This document shows positions 30,052-38,958 of a stretch of DNA of 64,000 nt, piece by piece. Below the pieces are notes generated by a model. It was not told the DNA's origin. It saw only the letters and a list, made by a program, of their open reading frames with translations, and ran no database searches. Both the position numbers and the translations under genes were made by a program. The stretch is from Phycisphaerales bacterium (lineage in GTDB: Bacteria > Planctomycetota > Phycisphaerae > Phycisphaerales > UBA1924): the NCBI GenBank assembly GCA_029260515.1, contig JAJDDC010000040.1, positions 124,001 through 188,000 of the forward strand, read 5' to 3'. Numbering within the stretch: the first letter of the stretch is position 1; every line of letters begins with the position of its first letter.

Positions 30052-30729
30052 ATGTCCAGCCCGCCCCCCGATGCACAGCCCCCCGCCCACGAGGCCGCAG
30101 CCCGGCGCGACTGGGTCGCCTACTTCGACCGCATGGCCGGCAAGCCGGCGCGCGAGACCCTGACGGGCGCTCTGGACGCGTTCGGCGCAGTCGCTCCCTC
30201 CGCCCCACCATTCGCCGTCGATCTTGGCGCCGGCGACGGGCGTGACACCGCCGTCATGCTCGAACGGGGCTGGCGCGTCCTGGCCCACGACGGGCACGCC
30301 GAGGGCCTCCGCCGCCTCCGCCATCGCCCCGCGTGTGCCGCCGCCCTCGCCGAGGGGCGCCTCGAGGTCGTCCACGCGGACTTCGCCGACATCGAGATCC
30401 CGCCCGCGAATCTGGTCAACGCCAGCTTCTCGCTCCCGTTCTGCCCGCCCGACGCGTTCCCTGCCCTGTGGCGCAAGATCGACGCCGCCCTCGCCCCGGG
30501 CGCCCGATTCAGCGGCCAGCTCTTCGGCGACCGCGACGAGTGGATCAACCTCGGCGGCCTCACCCACCTCACCCGTGCGCAAGCCCTCGACCTGTTTTCC
30601 GACTACGTTCTCGAGAGCTTCCGCGAGGAGGACCGCCCGAGCACGCACAAGGGCGAGGCCCACAAGCACTGGCACACGTTCCATATCATCGCCCGCAAGC
30701 GATCTGAGAGTCAGACAGGGGAGCGTTAA
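30052..30729 (+). CDS. SAM-dependent methyltransferase (TehB-like class I)
   Basis: A 225-residue protein with class I methyltransferase motifs: FAVDLGAGDGRDTAVMLERGW (motif I, about 55-75), LAHDGHAEGL (motif II acidic end), VHADFADIEIP and ASFSLPFCPP. The substrate is unknown; the compact form resembles TehB and related small-molecule methyltransferases. The ABC transporter ATPase begins immediately after its stop (TAAATG), so the three plus-strand genes 30052-32930 form an operon. Confidence 0.8.
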   Translation: MSSPPPDAQPPAHEAAARRDWVAYFDRMAGKPARETLTGALDAFGAVAPSAPPFAVDLGAGDGRDTAVMLERGWRVLAHDGHAEGLRRLRHRPACAAALAEGRLEVVHADFADIEIPPANLVNASFSLPFCPPDAFPALWRKIDAALAPGARFSGQLFGDRDEWINLGGLTHLTRAQALDLFSDYVLESFREEDRPSTHKGEAHKHWHTFHIIARKRSESQTGER

Positions 30730-31782
30730 ATGCCCGGCGAAATGGCCATCGATCTCACGCACGTCGCCAAGACATACAAGGGCAAAGTCCACGCCCTCCG
30801 CGGCATCGATATGCGTATCCACAAAGGCGAGGTGTTCGGACTGCTCGGACCCAACGGCGCGGGCAAGTCCACCCTCGTCAAGATCCTCATGACGGTCATC
30901 CGCCCGACGCGCTGCGAGGGCACGATGCTCGGGCACAGCGTCGGGCACAAACCCACGCTCGGACGCGTCGGATACCTCCCGGAGCACCACCGATTCCCCG
31001 ACTACCTCACCGGCGAGCAGGTCGTTGATTACTACGGCGCGATGTGCAATGTCCCGCGCCGTGACCGCAGGGCCAAGACCGGCGAACTGCTCGAACTCGT
31101 CGGCATGGGCGAGTGGGCCAAGAAGAAGCTCGGCGGATACTCCAAAGGCATGCGACAACGCGTCGGCATCGCCCAGGCGCTCGTCAACGATCCCGAGCTC
31201 GTCCTGCTCGACGAGCCGACCGACGGCGTGGACCCTGTCGGGCGACGCGACATCCGCGCCATCCTCGCCCGGATGAAGGACGAGGGCCGTACCGTCTTCC
31301 TCAACTCCCACCTGCTCTCCGAACTGGAGATGGTCTGCGACCGTGTCGCGATCCTCGTCCAGGGCCTGGTCCGCGCACAGGGCACGATCGACGAGCTGAC
31401 GGTGAACAAGCGCCGATACGAGATCGAGCTGGCAGGGCACGACGCGGCCGCCGCGGGCCCGCACTTCACCCGCGTCCTCTCGTCCGTGGGCCTGGGCGAA
31501 TGGAAGGGCCAGGATCCACCCGCGGGCTGGGCGGGCGCCAAGCGACTCGCCTCGGGGCACGCGTTCCGGATCGAGTCGGGCACGCTGCACGTGCAGACCG
31601 CCGAGGCGGGCGAGATCCAGCACATCATCGACGCGATCCGGCGTGAGAGCCTCGACATCCGGTCGATCCGACCGTTCCGCCCCTCGCTCGAGGACCTGTT
31701 CATGGAAGCCGTCACCGACCCGACGACGGGCAAGACCCTGCTCCCCGGCGCGGCGAGCAACGCGAAGGGAGGGCGCCCGTGA
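30730..31782 (+). CDS. ABC transporter ATP-binding protein
   Basis: A 350-residue ATPase with Walker A GPNGAGKS, Q-loop region YLPEHHRFPDYLTG, signature YSKGMRQRVGIAQAL (a variant of LSGGQ), Walker B VLLDEPTDGVDP and switch H in NSHLLSE. The C-terminal 110 residues form an accessory domain. The motif set matches drug/NatA-type exporters. GGGGAGC precedes the start, which abuts the methyltransferase stop. The permease gene overlaps its stop by four bases (GTGA), making a coupled exporter pair. Confidence 0.92.
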   Translation: MPGEMAIDLTHVAKTYKGKVHALRGIDMRIHKGEVFGLLGPNGAGKSTLVKILMTVIRPTRCEGTMLGHSVGHKPTLGRVGYLPEHHRFPDYLTGEQVVDYYGAMCNVPRRDRRAKTGELLELVGMGEWAKKKLGGYSKGMRQRVGIAQALVNDPELVLLDEPTDGVDPVGRRDIRAILARMKDEGRTVFLNSHLLSELEMVCDRVAILVQGLVRAQGTIDELTVNKRRYEIELAGHDAAAAGPHFTRVLSSVGLGEWKGQDPPAGWAGAKRLASGHAFRIESGTLHVQTAEAGEIQHIIDAIRRESLDIRSIRPFRPSLEDLFMEAVTDPTTGKTLLPGAASNAKGGRP

Positions 31783-32930
31783 TCGGCCAGACCTACGCCA
31801 TGCTCGTGGACGCGTACCGCGAGCTGAACGCCAAGAAGCTCTTCTGGATCACCATGCTCCTCTCGGGACTCGTCGTCGCGGTCCTCGCACTCGTCGGAAT
31901 CGACAAGCAGGGCATGACCTTCGCCTGGTTCCGCCTCGGCTTCGTCCCGGTCAACACCGACATCGTCCCACGGGACGTGTTCTACAAGGGAATATTCACG
32001 AACCTTGGCATCGGGATCTGGCTCACCTGGGTCGCCGCCATCCTCGCCCTTGTCTCGACCGCAGGCATTTTCCCCCAGCTCATCACAGGCGGCTCGATCG
32101 AGACCGTGCTCTCCAAGCCAATCGGCCGCGTCCGTCTCTTCCTGACCAAGTACGCCATGGGCCTGCTGTTCGTCACCCTACAGGTCGGGGTCTTCACGAT
32201 CGGCTCGTTCATCGTCATCGGCATCCGAGGCGGCGCCTGGGAGCCCGGGCTCTTCCTGGCGATCCCGATCGTCGTCGTGTTCTTCAGCTACCTCTTCTGC
32301 GTGTGCGCGCTGCTCGGTCTGGTCACGCGATCGACCGTCGCGGCGCTGCTGCTGACCGGGCTTTTCTGGTTTATGCTGTTCGTGCTCAACGCGGGCGACG
32401 CGATGCTCGTGAGCTTCCGTGAGTCCACGCGCTACGTCATGGAGGCGCACGAGGAGCGGATCGAGCTCGCCGAACGCAACACGGTCCGCCTCCTGCGCAC
32501 CGAGCGCGAGAATGCGGGCGAGAGCGTGGAGGGGTACCAGCCGACGCGCCAGGAAATCGAGGACCGTAACCCGTTCCTGGCGGGCCTCTACACGAGCCTC
32601 GAGGAGGACAAGGACGACCTCGAGAGCCTCGAGAAATGGGCCCGCCTCGTGTTCATCGTCAAGACGGCCCTGCCCAAAACCGGCGAGACCACGGCGTTGC
32701 TCGAACGCCACCTGATCGACCCCGACGACATCACGCCCCCCGAGGCCGAGGATTCAAACCCGGCCGCCGATCTGCAGGGCGATGTCGAGGTTGATCAGGA
32801 CGACCTGAACGCGAGGATTCAGGAGGTCTTCCGCGCCCGTTCGGTCGGCTGGGTGCTCGGCACATCGCTCGCGTTCGAGGCCGTCGTGCTGCTGCTGTGC
32901 TGCCTGATCTTCAGGCGCCGCGACTTCTGA
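31779..32930 (+). CDS. ABC-2-type permease with long soluble loop
   Basis: A 383-residue membrane protein with a GTG start overlapping the ATPase stop and GGGAGGG upstream. Six hydrophobic segments are visible, e.g. FWITMLLSGLVVAVLALVG, IWLTWVAAILALVSTAGIFPQL, LFVTLQVGVFTIGSFIVIG, VVFFSYLFCVCALLGLV, AALLLTGLFWFMLFVLNAG and a last one near the C-terminus. A charged extramembrane region of about 150 residues (210-360) lies before the last helix. With the ATPase it probably exports a lipid, peptide or small molecule; the substrate is not evident. Confidence 0.85.
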   Translation: MIGQTYAMLVDAYRELNAKKLFWITMLLSGLVVAVLALVGIDKQGMTFAWFRLGFVPVNTDIVPRDVFYKGIFTNLGIGIWLTWVAAILALVSTAGIFPQLITGGSIETVLSKPIGRVRLFLTKYAMGLLFVTLQVGVFTIGSFIVIGIRGGAWEPGLFLAIPIVVVFFSYLFCVCALLGLVTRSTVAALLLTGLFWFMLFVLNAGDAMLVSFRESTRYVMEAHEERIELAERNTVRLLRTERENAGESVEGYQPTRQEIEDRNPFLAGLYTSLEEDKDDLESLEKWARLVFIVKTALPKTGETTALLERHLIDPDDITPPEAEDSNPAADLQGDVEVDQDDLNARIQEVFRARSVGWVLGTSLAFEAVVLLLCCLIFRRRDF

Positions 32931-32934
32931 GGGA

Positions 32935-33768
32935 TCAACCGCCCGCCAACTCGACACCCCGGCTCCGCGCCGCCCGGATCGCGCGGTCGAACGCGTCCAT
33001 CACGCCGGACTGGTCGAGCGACTCGCACGCCGCGGCCGTCGTCCCGCCCTTGCTCGTCACGCCCGCCCGCAGCGTCCCCGGGTGCTCGGGAGACGCCGCG
33101 AGCATCTCGCCGGCGCCCGCGACCGTCTCTCGGACGATCAGCGTCGCCTCCTCGCGCGTGAACCCGAGCTCGACCGCGGTGTGGATCATCGCCTCGGCCA
33201 GGTAGAACACGTACGCCGGCCCGGAGCCCGCCAGCGCCGTGTACGCGTCCATGAGCGACTCGGGGATCTCGATCACGCGCCCGACGCCCTCGAACAGTTC
33301 GCGTGCGCGCGCGTCGTCCCCGTCCCCGCCGCCGTCGCCGATACAGACCGCGGTCATCCCGCGCCCGAGCTGCGCCGGGAGGTTCGGCATCGCCCGCACC
33401 ACGCGCACGCCCCCGCCCATCGACGTGCGCACCCTAGCGCTGGGCGTGCCGGCGAGAATCGAGACCACTACGCGCGAAGGGCCCGCCGCCAGCGCCGCGC
33501 CGATCTCGTCGCCCACCTCGCCCATTTTCTGCGGCTTGACCGCGAGCAGCACCTGGCCCTCGCCGGGCGTCGCCTCCGTCGCCAAGAGCCACTCGACGGC
33601 CGCCCGCGCGGTCGCGACCGCATTCTCGAAGTCGCCCCGCCTGTCGGCGTCGGGCTCGGCGACGATCCACGCCCCGCCCAGCACGCCCGCGTTGTCTGCC
33701 CCCTCGAGGATCGCGCGGGCCATCGCCCCGCCCCCGATCACCGCGATAGGCGCTGTGTGTGTGTTCAT
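32935..33768 (-). CDS. proC: Pyrroline-5-carboxylate reductase
   Basis: A 277-residue reductase for the last step of proline synthesis, converting pyrroline-5-carboxylate to proline with NAD(P)H. It shows the nucleotide-binding IAVIGGGAMARAIL, VLLAVKPQKM, RVVRAMPNLPAQLGRGMTAV, LAGSGPAYVFYLAEAM and the C-terminal LRAGVTSKGGTTAAAC signature. The ATG at 33768 gives the family N-terminus. It is divergent from accA with 101 bases between. Confidence 0.93.
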   Translation of the reverse strand: MNTHTAPIAVIGGGAMARAILEGADNAGVLGGAWIVAEPDADRRGDFENAVATARAAVEWLLATEATPGEGQVLLAVKPQKMGEVGDEIGAALAAGPSRVVVSILAGTPSARVRTSMGGGVRVVRAMPNLPAQLGRGMTAVCIGDGGGDGDDARARELFEGVGRVIEIPESLMDAYTALAGSGPAYVFYLAEAMIHTAVELGFTREEATLIVRETVAGAGEMLAASPEHPGTLRAGVTSKGGTTAAACESLDQSGVMDAFDRAIRAARSRGVELAGG

Positions 33769-33869
33769 GAGCCAAGGGTACGATGTTCGTCGGGGCGTGC
33801 GGGCGCCGTCGCCTGGTTCTACAATCCCCGCACACACGCAGACCCCACGCCACCGCCCGAACACGACCC

Positions 33870-34919
33870 ATGCCCAGCTTCTACCAGCTTGATTTCGAGA
33901 ACCCCGTCCGCGAGCTCGAACGCCGGATCGAGGCCGCCAGGCGCGGCGAGACCGAGTCCGACACCCTCCCGGCGCCCGCGCTGGGCGGCGTGCCCACTAC
34001 GACGGAAACCGAGGACGCGGCGCCCCTCGACGAGTTGCTCGCCCGGCGCGACCGCGTGCTCGACGAGATCTACGCCGACCTCTCGCCCTGGAACACCGTC
34101 CGCGTCGCCCGCCACCCCTCACGCCCGCAGACCCGCGACTACATCGCCAAAATCTGCCGCGACTTCGCCGAGCTGCACGGCGACCGCCGCTTCGGCGACG
34201 ATCCCGCGCTGGTCACGGGCTTCGCCCGCATCGGCGCTTTCAAGGTCCTCATCGTCGGGCACCAGAAGGGTCGCGACACCCAGGAGAAGCTCGCCTGCCA
34301 CTTCGGCTGTGCGCACCCGGAGGGCTACCGCAAGGCCCTGGCAAAGATGAAGCTGGCCGAGAAGTTCGGGTTGCCCGTCGTAACGCTCGTTGACACGCCC
34401 GGCGCCTACCCCGGGCTGGGCGCCGAGCAGCGCGGCCAGGCAGAGGCGATCGCCGTCAATCTCCGCGAGATGAGCCGCCTCAAGGTCCCGATCGTCTCGG
34501 TCGTGATCGGCGAGGGCGGCTCGGGCGGCGCACTGGGCATCGCGGTCGCCGACCGTGTCGCGATGCTCCAGCACGCGTGGTACTCGGTGATCTCACCAGA
34601 GGGGTGCGCGGCGATCCTCTGGAAGCAGGCCAACGAGCAGACCAACTCGTCCGCCGCCCACGCCCTACGGCTGACCGCCCGCGACAACCTTGAGCTTGGC
34701 ATCGTGGACGCCGTGATCCCCGAGCCGCGTGGGGGCGCGCACAGGAACGCCGACGCCGCCGCCGAAACGCTGCGTGACTGGATCGTCGCGCAGCTCGAAG
34801 AGCTCACCAGGCAGGGCGTGAATGAGCTGCTGGAGGGTCGGTACGAGCGATTCCGGGCCCTCGGAAAGTACGAGAACGAGGCGACGAGCGACGCAACCAC
34901 CGAGACCGACCCGGCGTGA
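33870..34919 (+). CDS. accA: Acetyl-CoA carboxylase carboxyltransferase subunit alpha
   Basis: A 349-residue AccA: N-terminal coiled region (FENPVRELERRIEAA), then WNTVRVARHPSRPQTRDYI, ELHGDRRFGDDPALVTGFARIG, GHQKGRDTQEKLACHFGCAHPEGYRKALAKMKLAEKFG, VDTPGAYPGLGAEQRGQAEAIAVNLREM, and VIGEGGSGGALGIAVADRV. It transfers the carboxyl group from biotin to acetyl-CoA in the first step of fatty acid synthesis, together with AccD (not in the window). Residues 30-60 are a loose low-complexity insert. Confidence 0.95.
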   Translation: MPSFYQLDFENPVRELERRIEAARRGETESDTLPAPALGGVPTTTETEDAAPLDELLARRDRVLDEIYADLSPWNTVRVARHPSRPQTRDYIAKICRDFAELHGDRRFGDDPALVTGFARIGAFKVLIVGHQKGRDTQEKLACHFGCAHPEGYRKALAKMKLAEKFGLPVVTLVDTPGAYPGLGAEQRGQAEAIAVNLREMSRLKVPIVSVVIGEGGSGGALGIAVADRVAMLQHAWYSVISPEGCAAILWKQANEQTNSSAAHALRLTARDNLELGIVDAVIPEPRGGAHRNADAAAETLRDWIVAQLEELTRQGVNELLEGRYERFRALGKYENEATSDATTETDPA

Positions 34920-34987
34920 CCGATCGAGCGCCCTAAGTCGCTTCAAACAAAGTACTTCCATCGCACTTCCGTCCCCCGAACCGCGCT

Positions 34988-35016
34988 TTGACTCAATGCG
35001 TAGGCGGGCGTAGGCT
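34988..35016 (+). promoter_or_regulatory. Promoter candidate for the DksA-like gene
   Basis: TTGACT, a 17-base spacer and TAGGCT form a housekeeping-type promoter about 65 bases upstream of the GTG start. Confidence 0.4.
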
Positions 35017-35080
35017 TGTCGCCCGCTTCTGAGGGGGCGCCGGCCCGATCAGCAAGCCGGGTGGGAGGTCCAGGGCGACC

Positions 35081-36121
35081 GTGGCGAAGAAAACCCGAAA
35101 ATCCTCCTCCTCGACGAGGAAGGGCGGCCCGAAGAAGAAGACCTCTTCTCGCACGGCCACCAAGAAACCAGCCCGCACGCGGACCGCGTCCAAGAAGACC
35201 GCCAAGGCCACCACGAAGCGTGCGACGACACGCAAGAAGGCCGCGCGATCCACGTCCTCGAAACGACCCGCGAAGAAGGCGCCCGCCAGGACGTCGGGCA
35301 AGAAGGCTCCGGCCAAGAAGAGGTCAGGTGTGAAGAAGACCTCGGCGCGCAAGACGTCGGCCACGAAGGCCGCGTCGAAGACGAGCACCCGCTCGCGGAC
35401 GTCGGCGTCCAAAAAGACGTCGAAAACAGCCAAGACCAAGAAGAAGACGACGACCAAGACCACGGCGCCCAAAAACGCGCCGGCGTCCAAGGCCTCGGCG
35501 CCCGAAAAGAAAGACGACCCGAAGAAGCCCACGCGCAAGGGCATCACGATCGTCTCGGACCGCCCGAAGAAGCGCCGGTCGGCGCCCAAGCCGCCCACCG
35601 CCAAGTTTCCGCCGACGGGCGCCCGCCTGCTGGGCCCGGGCGCGCCCGCCCGCAAGCCGCTGATCCCTTCGGGCCCGAGCAGGGCGGCGGAGGTCGCGCG
35701 CGAGCGCGCTGCGACCGAGCGAAGCGAGAAGAAAATCAAAAGCCCGTTCAACAAGCGTGAGCTCGACAAGTTCCGTGGGGTCCTCCTGGCCAAACGGCTC
35801 GAACTGTTCGGCGACATGTCCACGATGGAGACCGGCGCGCTGCGGTCCGAATCAGGCGGCCTGAGCCACACGCCCCAGCACCTGGCCGAGCAGGGCTCGG
35901 ACAGCTACGACCAGTCGCTCTCGCTCGACCTGGCGGCAGCGGACAGGCGCCTGATCAAGGAGATCGACGACGCCCTGCAGCGGATCGCGGACAAGACGTT
36001 CGGCATCTGCGAGCTCACGGGCAAGCCGATCAGCAAGACACGCCTCGAGGAACTGCCATGGGCGCGTTACTCGATCGAGGCAGCCCGCGAGCTCGAACGC
36101 CGCTCCGGGTACAGGGCGTGA
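35081..36121 (+). CDS. DksA/TraR-like protein with very long basic tail and degenerate zinc finger
   Basis: A 346-residue protein with a GTG start. Residues 1-155 are almost entirely Lys, Arg, Ala, Ser and Thr (KKTSSRTATKKPARTRTASK-like repeats); 155-225 are basic and Pro-rich. The DksA-like part spans about 225-345: a coiled-coil helix pair (FNKRELDKFRGVLLAKRLELFGDM, AADRRLIKEIDDALQRI) and a finger region FGICELTGKPISKTRLEELPWARYSIEAA. In ordinary family members that finger has four cysteines; here only one remains, so zinc is probably not bound. DksA proteins act on RNA polymerase; the tail suggests additional nucleic-acid binding. The lspA start overlaps its stop (GTGA). Confidence 0.8.
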   Translation: MAKKTRKSSSSTRKGGPKKKTSSRTATKKPARTRTASKKTAKATTKRATTRKKAARSTSSKRPAKKAPARTSGKKAPAKKRSGVKKTSARKTSATKAASKTSTRSRTSASKKTSKTAKTKKKTTTKTTAPKNAPASKASAPEKKDDPKKPTRKGITIVSDRPKKRRSAPKPPTAKFPPTGARLLGPGAPARKPLIPSGPSRAAEVARERAATERSEKKIKSPFNKRELDKFRGVLLAKRLELFGDMSTMETGALRSESGGLSHTPQHLAEQGSDSYDQSLSLDLAAADRRLIKEIDDALQRIADKTFGICELTGKPISKTRLEELPWARYSIEAARELERRSGYRA

Positions 36122-36825
36122 CGGACGACGCGGGGCAGGCTCCCTCGCCGCCCAACGAGACGCGCGGGCCGGACGCGCCCCCCACCAATCGCTCACCCCG
36201 CCGCGCCGGGGGCTCCGCCCGCGCCTGGGCCCACCTGGTCGCATGGACAACCGCGGCGCTGGCGATCGACCTGTGGACCAAGCACCTGGCCTTCGATCGC
36301 GTCGCGAGCGCCCCAGTGCGCTTCCGACGCGCCGACGTCCTCTCGGGGGTCTCGCTCGACGCGCTCGTGCCCGACCACAACCCGCTGACCGTGATCCCCA
36401 GCGTTCTCGAGTTCACACTGGTGCTCAACCCGGGCGCGGTCTTCGGGATCGGGGCGGGCCAGCGCTGGTTCTTTATCCTCTTCACGCTCGTCGCGCTCGT
36501 GTTCGCGTTGTTCGTCTTCGCCCGCTGGACGACGTCACGCGACCGGGCGGCACACATCGCCCTGGCCCTGCTCGTCGCGGGCGGGCTCGGGAACCTGTAC
36601 GATCGCATCGTCCACGCGTGTGTGCGCGACTTCATCCACCCGCTGCCGGGCGTCCGCCTCCCCTTCGGCATCGCATGGCCCGGCGGCGCGCGCGACGTCT
36701 GGCCCTATGTCTCAAACGTCGCAGATTTGTTCTTGCTCATCGGGATCGGCACGCTGCTCGTCTGCTCGTGGCGCGGCTCGGCCTCGAAGGACGCCCAGGC
36801 CCCCACCACGCCCGACCCGGAGTAG
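36118..36825 (+). CDS. lspA: Lipoprotein signal peptidase (signal peptidase II)
   Basis: A 235-residue membrane aspartic protease with four hydrophobic segments. LVLNPGAVFGIG, GGLGNLYDRI with the first catalytic aspartate, VRDFIH, and VSNVADLFLLIGIGTLLV with the second aspartate define the family. It cleaves prolipoproteins after diacylglyceryl modification. A GTG start coupled to the DksA-like stop is used, and the N-terminal 35 residues are a polar Pro-rich extension. An 18-residue insert precedes the NPG box. Candidate substrates in the window are the lipoproteins at 48890 and 61717. Confidence 0.92.
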   Translation: MTDDAGQAPSPPNETRGPDAPPTNRSPRRAGGSARAWAHLVAWTTAALAIDLWTKHLAFDRVASAPVRFRRADVLSGVSLDALVPDHNPLTVIPSVLEFTLVLNPGAVFGIGAGQRWFFILFTLVALVFALFVFARWTTSRDRAAHIALALLVAGGLGNLYDRIVHACVRDFIHPLPGVRLPFGIAWPGGARDVWPYVSNVADLFLLIGIGTLLVCSWRGSASKDAQAPTTPDPE

Positions 36826-36851
36826 CGCCCGGCGCCGACCGACGTGTTCGA

Positions 36852-37805
36852 TCAGGAGATCGCCGCCGCCCGCGTCCGCAGGCCGTCGATCATGTCGCGG
36901 ATCTCCGCCGCCATACGCGTGTTGGGGAACTCTGCCAGCACCCGCTCGCCCGCGTCCAGCGCCCGGGGCCAGTCCTTGTCCTGCACCGCCAGCTTGAACC
37001 GCACGCCCAGGTTCTCGCGTGCCTTCCCGATCACGCCACGCGCGAGTTCCTGGTACGGCGCGGCCTCCGCCTCGGTCAGGAAGCCGTCGAGCTCCTTGAG
37101 CAGTTCCATCGCGTCGTCGATCTGCTCGTTCTGGGCCGCGTGCAGGAAGCGACGCTCCAGGTCCGCCTTATACCGCGCCCGCGCGTGCTCGACGCGGTGA
37201 CGCAGCCCCTCGACCCGTGGCGAGTCCGGGAACAGCCGCGTCACCCGCCCCGCCTCCGCCAACGCCTCGTCCCAACGCAGCTGCGTGATCAGCCGGTCCA
37301 GGCGCCCGACCGCGTCGGCCACCCGCAGATCCACCGTCTGGAAACGCGCTGTCTCGATCCGCTCGCGGAACTCCTCGGCGTCGGCGCGGTACCCGAAGCG
37401 CTCGGCCAGCTCCTTGACGAGCACCATCGCAGCGTCCCAGTCCTCGACCGCGATGTCCTCCTCGATCGCCCCGCACAGCAGTTCCCGCTCGCGCCGACGA
37501 TTCAGCACGCGGCGTGCATCGTCCGAGAGTGCACCCATCTCGCCCAGCCGCTCGATCTGGCGTCCCAACTCGCCCAGTTCGGCCCGCAGCGGTGTGTCAT
37601 CTTCGACGCTCGAAGATGAACCGGATCGCAGCGCCGCGATCGGCGCTGTCGCCGCCACGACGATCAGCCCGAGCGCCCCTGCACCGAGCAGCGTGTCCGA
37701 GCCCGTCGCCACGCCCTGGACGATGAGCCCGGCCCCGATCACGCCGGCGCCGACGTACGCCGCGACAACCCACCAGACCGGACCAGACCGTGCGTTGTTG
37801 CCCAT
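36852..37805 (-). CDS. Membrane-anchored TPR-like helical protein
   Basis: A 317-residue protein. Two hydrophobic segments (WWVVAAYVGAGVIGAGLIVQG, LLGAGALGLIVVAATAPIAAL) anchor the N-terminus. Residues 80-317 are purely helical with repeated 30-40-residue units (EDWDAAMVLVKELAERFGYRADAEEF, RWDEALAEAGRVTRLFPDSPRV, KDWPRALDAGERVLAEFPNTRMA) like tetratricopeptide repeats. It probably scaffolds protein contacts at the inner membrane; no specific function is recognised. The start lies 14 bases after the cupin gene stop, so the two are co-transcribed. Confidence 0.7.
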   Translation of the reverse strand: MGNNARSGPVWWVVAAYVGAGVIGAGLIVQGVATGSDTLLGAGALGLIVVAATAPIAALRSGSSSSVEDDTPLRAELGELGRQIERLGEMGALSDDARRVLNRRRERELLCGAIEEDIAVEDWDAAMVLVKELAERFGYRADAEEFRERIETARFQTVDLRVADAVGRLDRLITQLRWDEALAEAGRVTRLFPDSPRVEGLRHRVEHARARYKADLERRFLHAAQNEQIDDAMELLKELDGFLTEAEAAPYQELARGVIGKARENLGVRFKLAVQDKDWPRALDAGERVLAEFPNTRMAAEIRDMIDGLRTRAAAIS

Positions 37806-37819
37806 ATCGACCGCCCCGA

Positions 37820-38197
37820 TCAGCTGCCCGGCACCGGGCCGCCACAGTTCTGTTCGACCGGCACCGCGCACAGAAAGCGGAGACTATCGCCCCCGCCCGC
37901 GGCCCGGAACTGGTGCTCGTGGTTCGCCGGCACGTAGATCACATCGCCGCCCCGGATCGCGTTCTCCTCGCCGTTGAGCAGGATAGTGCCGATGCCCGAG
38001 ACGATGTACACCTCGTGCTCGTAGTCGTGCTGGTGCCGCGGCGTGTGCCCGCCCGGCTCGACCTGGAACTGACGTATCGAGAAGTGCGGCGCACCGTCGG
38101 CGCGCCCCACCATCACCGCCATCGAAGCGCCCACAACGCCCTCCATCTGCACGGGCGACCGGGTGGTCTCGTCGATGTTGCGGATCAGGCCCGTCAT
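37820..38197 (-). CDS. Cupin-domain protein
   Basis: A 125-residue single-domain cupin with GGAGAC upstream of ATG 38197. Metal-binding motif 1 is GGHTPRHQHDYEHEVYIVSG and motif 2 is GDVIYVPANHEHQFRA, both with intact histidines and glutamate. Small cupins range from isomerases and dioxygenases to sensors; the reaction cannot be named. It is the first gene of a two-gene unit with the TPR-like membrane protein and is divergent from the metallo-hydrolase (94 bases). Confidence 0.85.
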   Translation of the reverse strand: MTGLIRNIDETTRSPVQMEGVVGASMAVMVGRADGAPHFSIRQFQVEPGGHTPRHQHDYEHEVYIVSGIGTILLNGEENAIRGGDVIYVPANHEHQFRAAGGGDSLRFLCAVPVEQNCGGPVPGS

Positions 38198-38291
38198 GCG
38201 TATGTCTCCAAAGTCAGCCGCCGCTCGGCCTATGGTGACCGGCGCCCTCATTGTACGGTGGCGCCCCCCTCCCACGCACCCCGGGCCCGCG

Positions 38292-38951
38292 ATGCCAGAA
38301 CACGAACAAAACGCCCCGACCATCGACACGTTCGCCCTCGGTCCGTACGAGACCAACTGTTTCATCATCCGGGGCGCCCAGGGCGCCGGGTGCTGGGTCG
38401 CCGACGCGGGGTACGACCCGGGCGTGATGATCCAGCGCCTCCGCGAGCTCGGACTCGTACCCGAGGCGATCGTGCTCACGCACTGCCACGCCGACCACAT
38501 CGCCGGGCTCTTCGATTTTCGCCAGGCCTTCCCCGGGGTACCAATCTGGGTGCACGCCGACGAAGAGCACTGGCTGAACGACCCCGAGCTGAATCTGTCG
38601 GCCGCGATGGGGACGCCCGTCACGGGCCCAACTCCCGACCGCCTGCTCAACGACGCCGACGTCGTCGAGTTGTGCGGGCAGACCTGGCGCGTGCTCCATA
38701 CCCCGGGCCACTCGCCCGGCGGGATCACGCTCGTCCACGAGCCCTCGTCCACCGCCATCGTCGGCGACGCCCTGTTCGCCGGCTCCATCGGACGCACCGA
38801 CTTCCCCAACGCCGACTTCGAGACGCTCGCCGCCTCGATCAGGGCGAGGCTCTACACGCTGCCCGACGAGACACGCGTCCTCCCGGGGCACGGCCCCGAG
38901 ACCACGATCGGACGCGAGAAACGCTCGAACCCGTTCGTCCGCCCGACCTGA
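38292..38951 (+). CDS. Metallo-beta-lactamase-fold hydrolase (glyoxalase II/YcbL-like)
   Basis: A 219-residue hydrolase with the metal-binding box LTHCHADHIAG, a second histidine in HTPGHSPGGITLV, aspartate in IVGDALFAGSIGRTDFP and a final histidine in VLPGHGPETTIG. The GSIGRTDFP segment and compact size match YcbL-type glyoxalase II proteins, which hydrolyse thioesters such as S-lactoylglutathione. It is convergent with the DinB-like gene (7-base gap). Confidence 0.88.
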   Translation: MPEHEQNAPTIDTFALGPYETNCFIIRGAQGAGCWVADAGYDPGVMIQRLRELGLVPEAIVLTHCHADHIAGLFDFRQAFPGVPIWVHADEEHWLNDPELNLSAAMGTPVTGPTPDRLLNDADVVELCGQTWRVLHTPGHSPGGITLVHEPSSTAIVGDALFAGSIGRTDFPNADFETLAASIRARLYTLPDETRVLPGHGPETTIGREKRSNPFVRPT

Positions 38952-38958
38952 TCTTACG

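Noticed and set aside
30040-31623. A 528-codon N-terminal extension of the UbiD-family frame
   Set aside because: It runs antisense through the methyltransferase and ABC ATPase genes. The UbiD family begins at MYRDLGAF, and the upstream part has no matching domain.
35081-35600. Frameshift or assembly artefact in the Lys-rich stretch of the DksA-like gene
   Set aside because: The frame stays open with consistent high GC at third positions, and the same kind of tail occurs on the HU protein, so it is real coding sequence.
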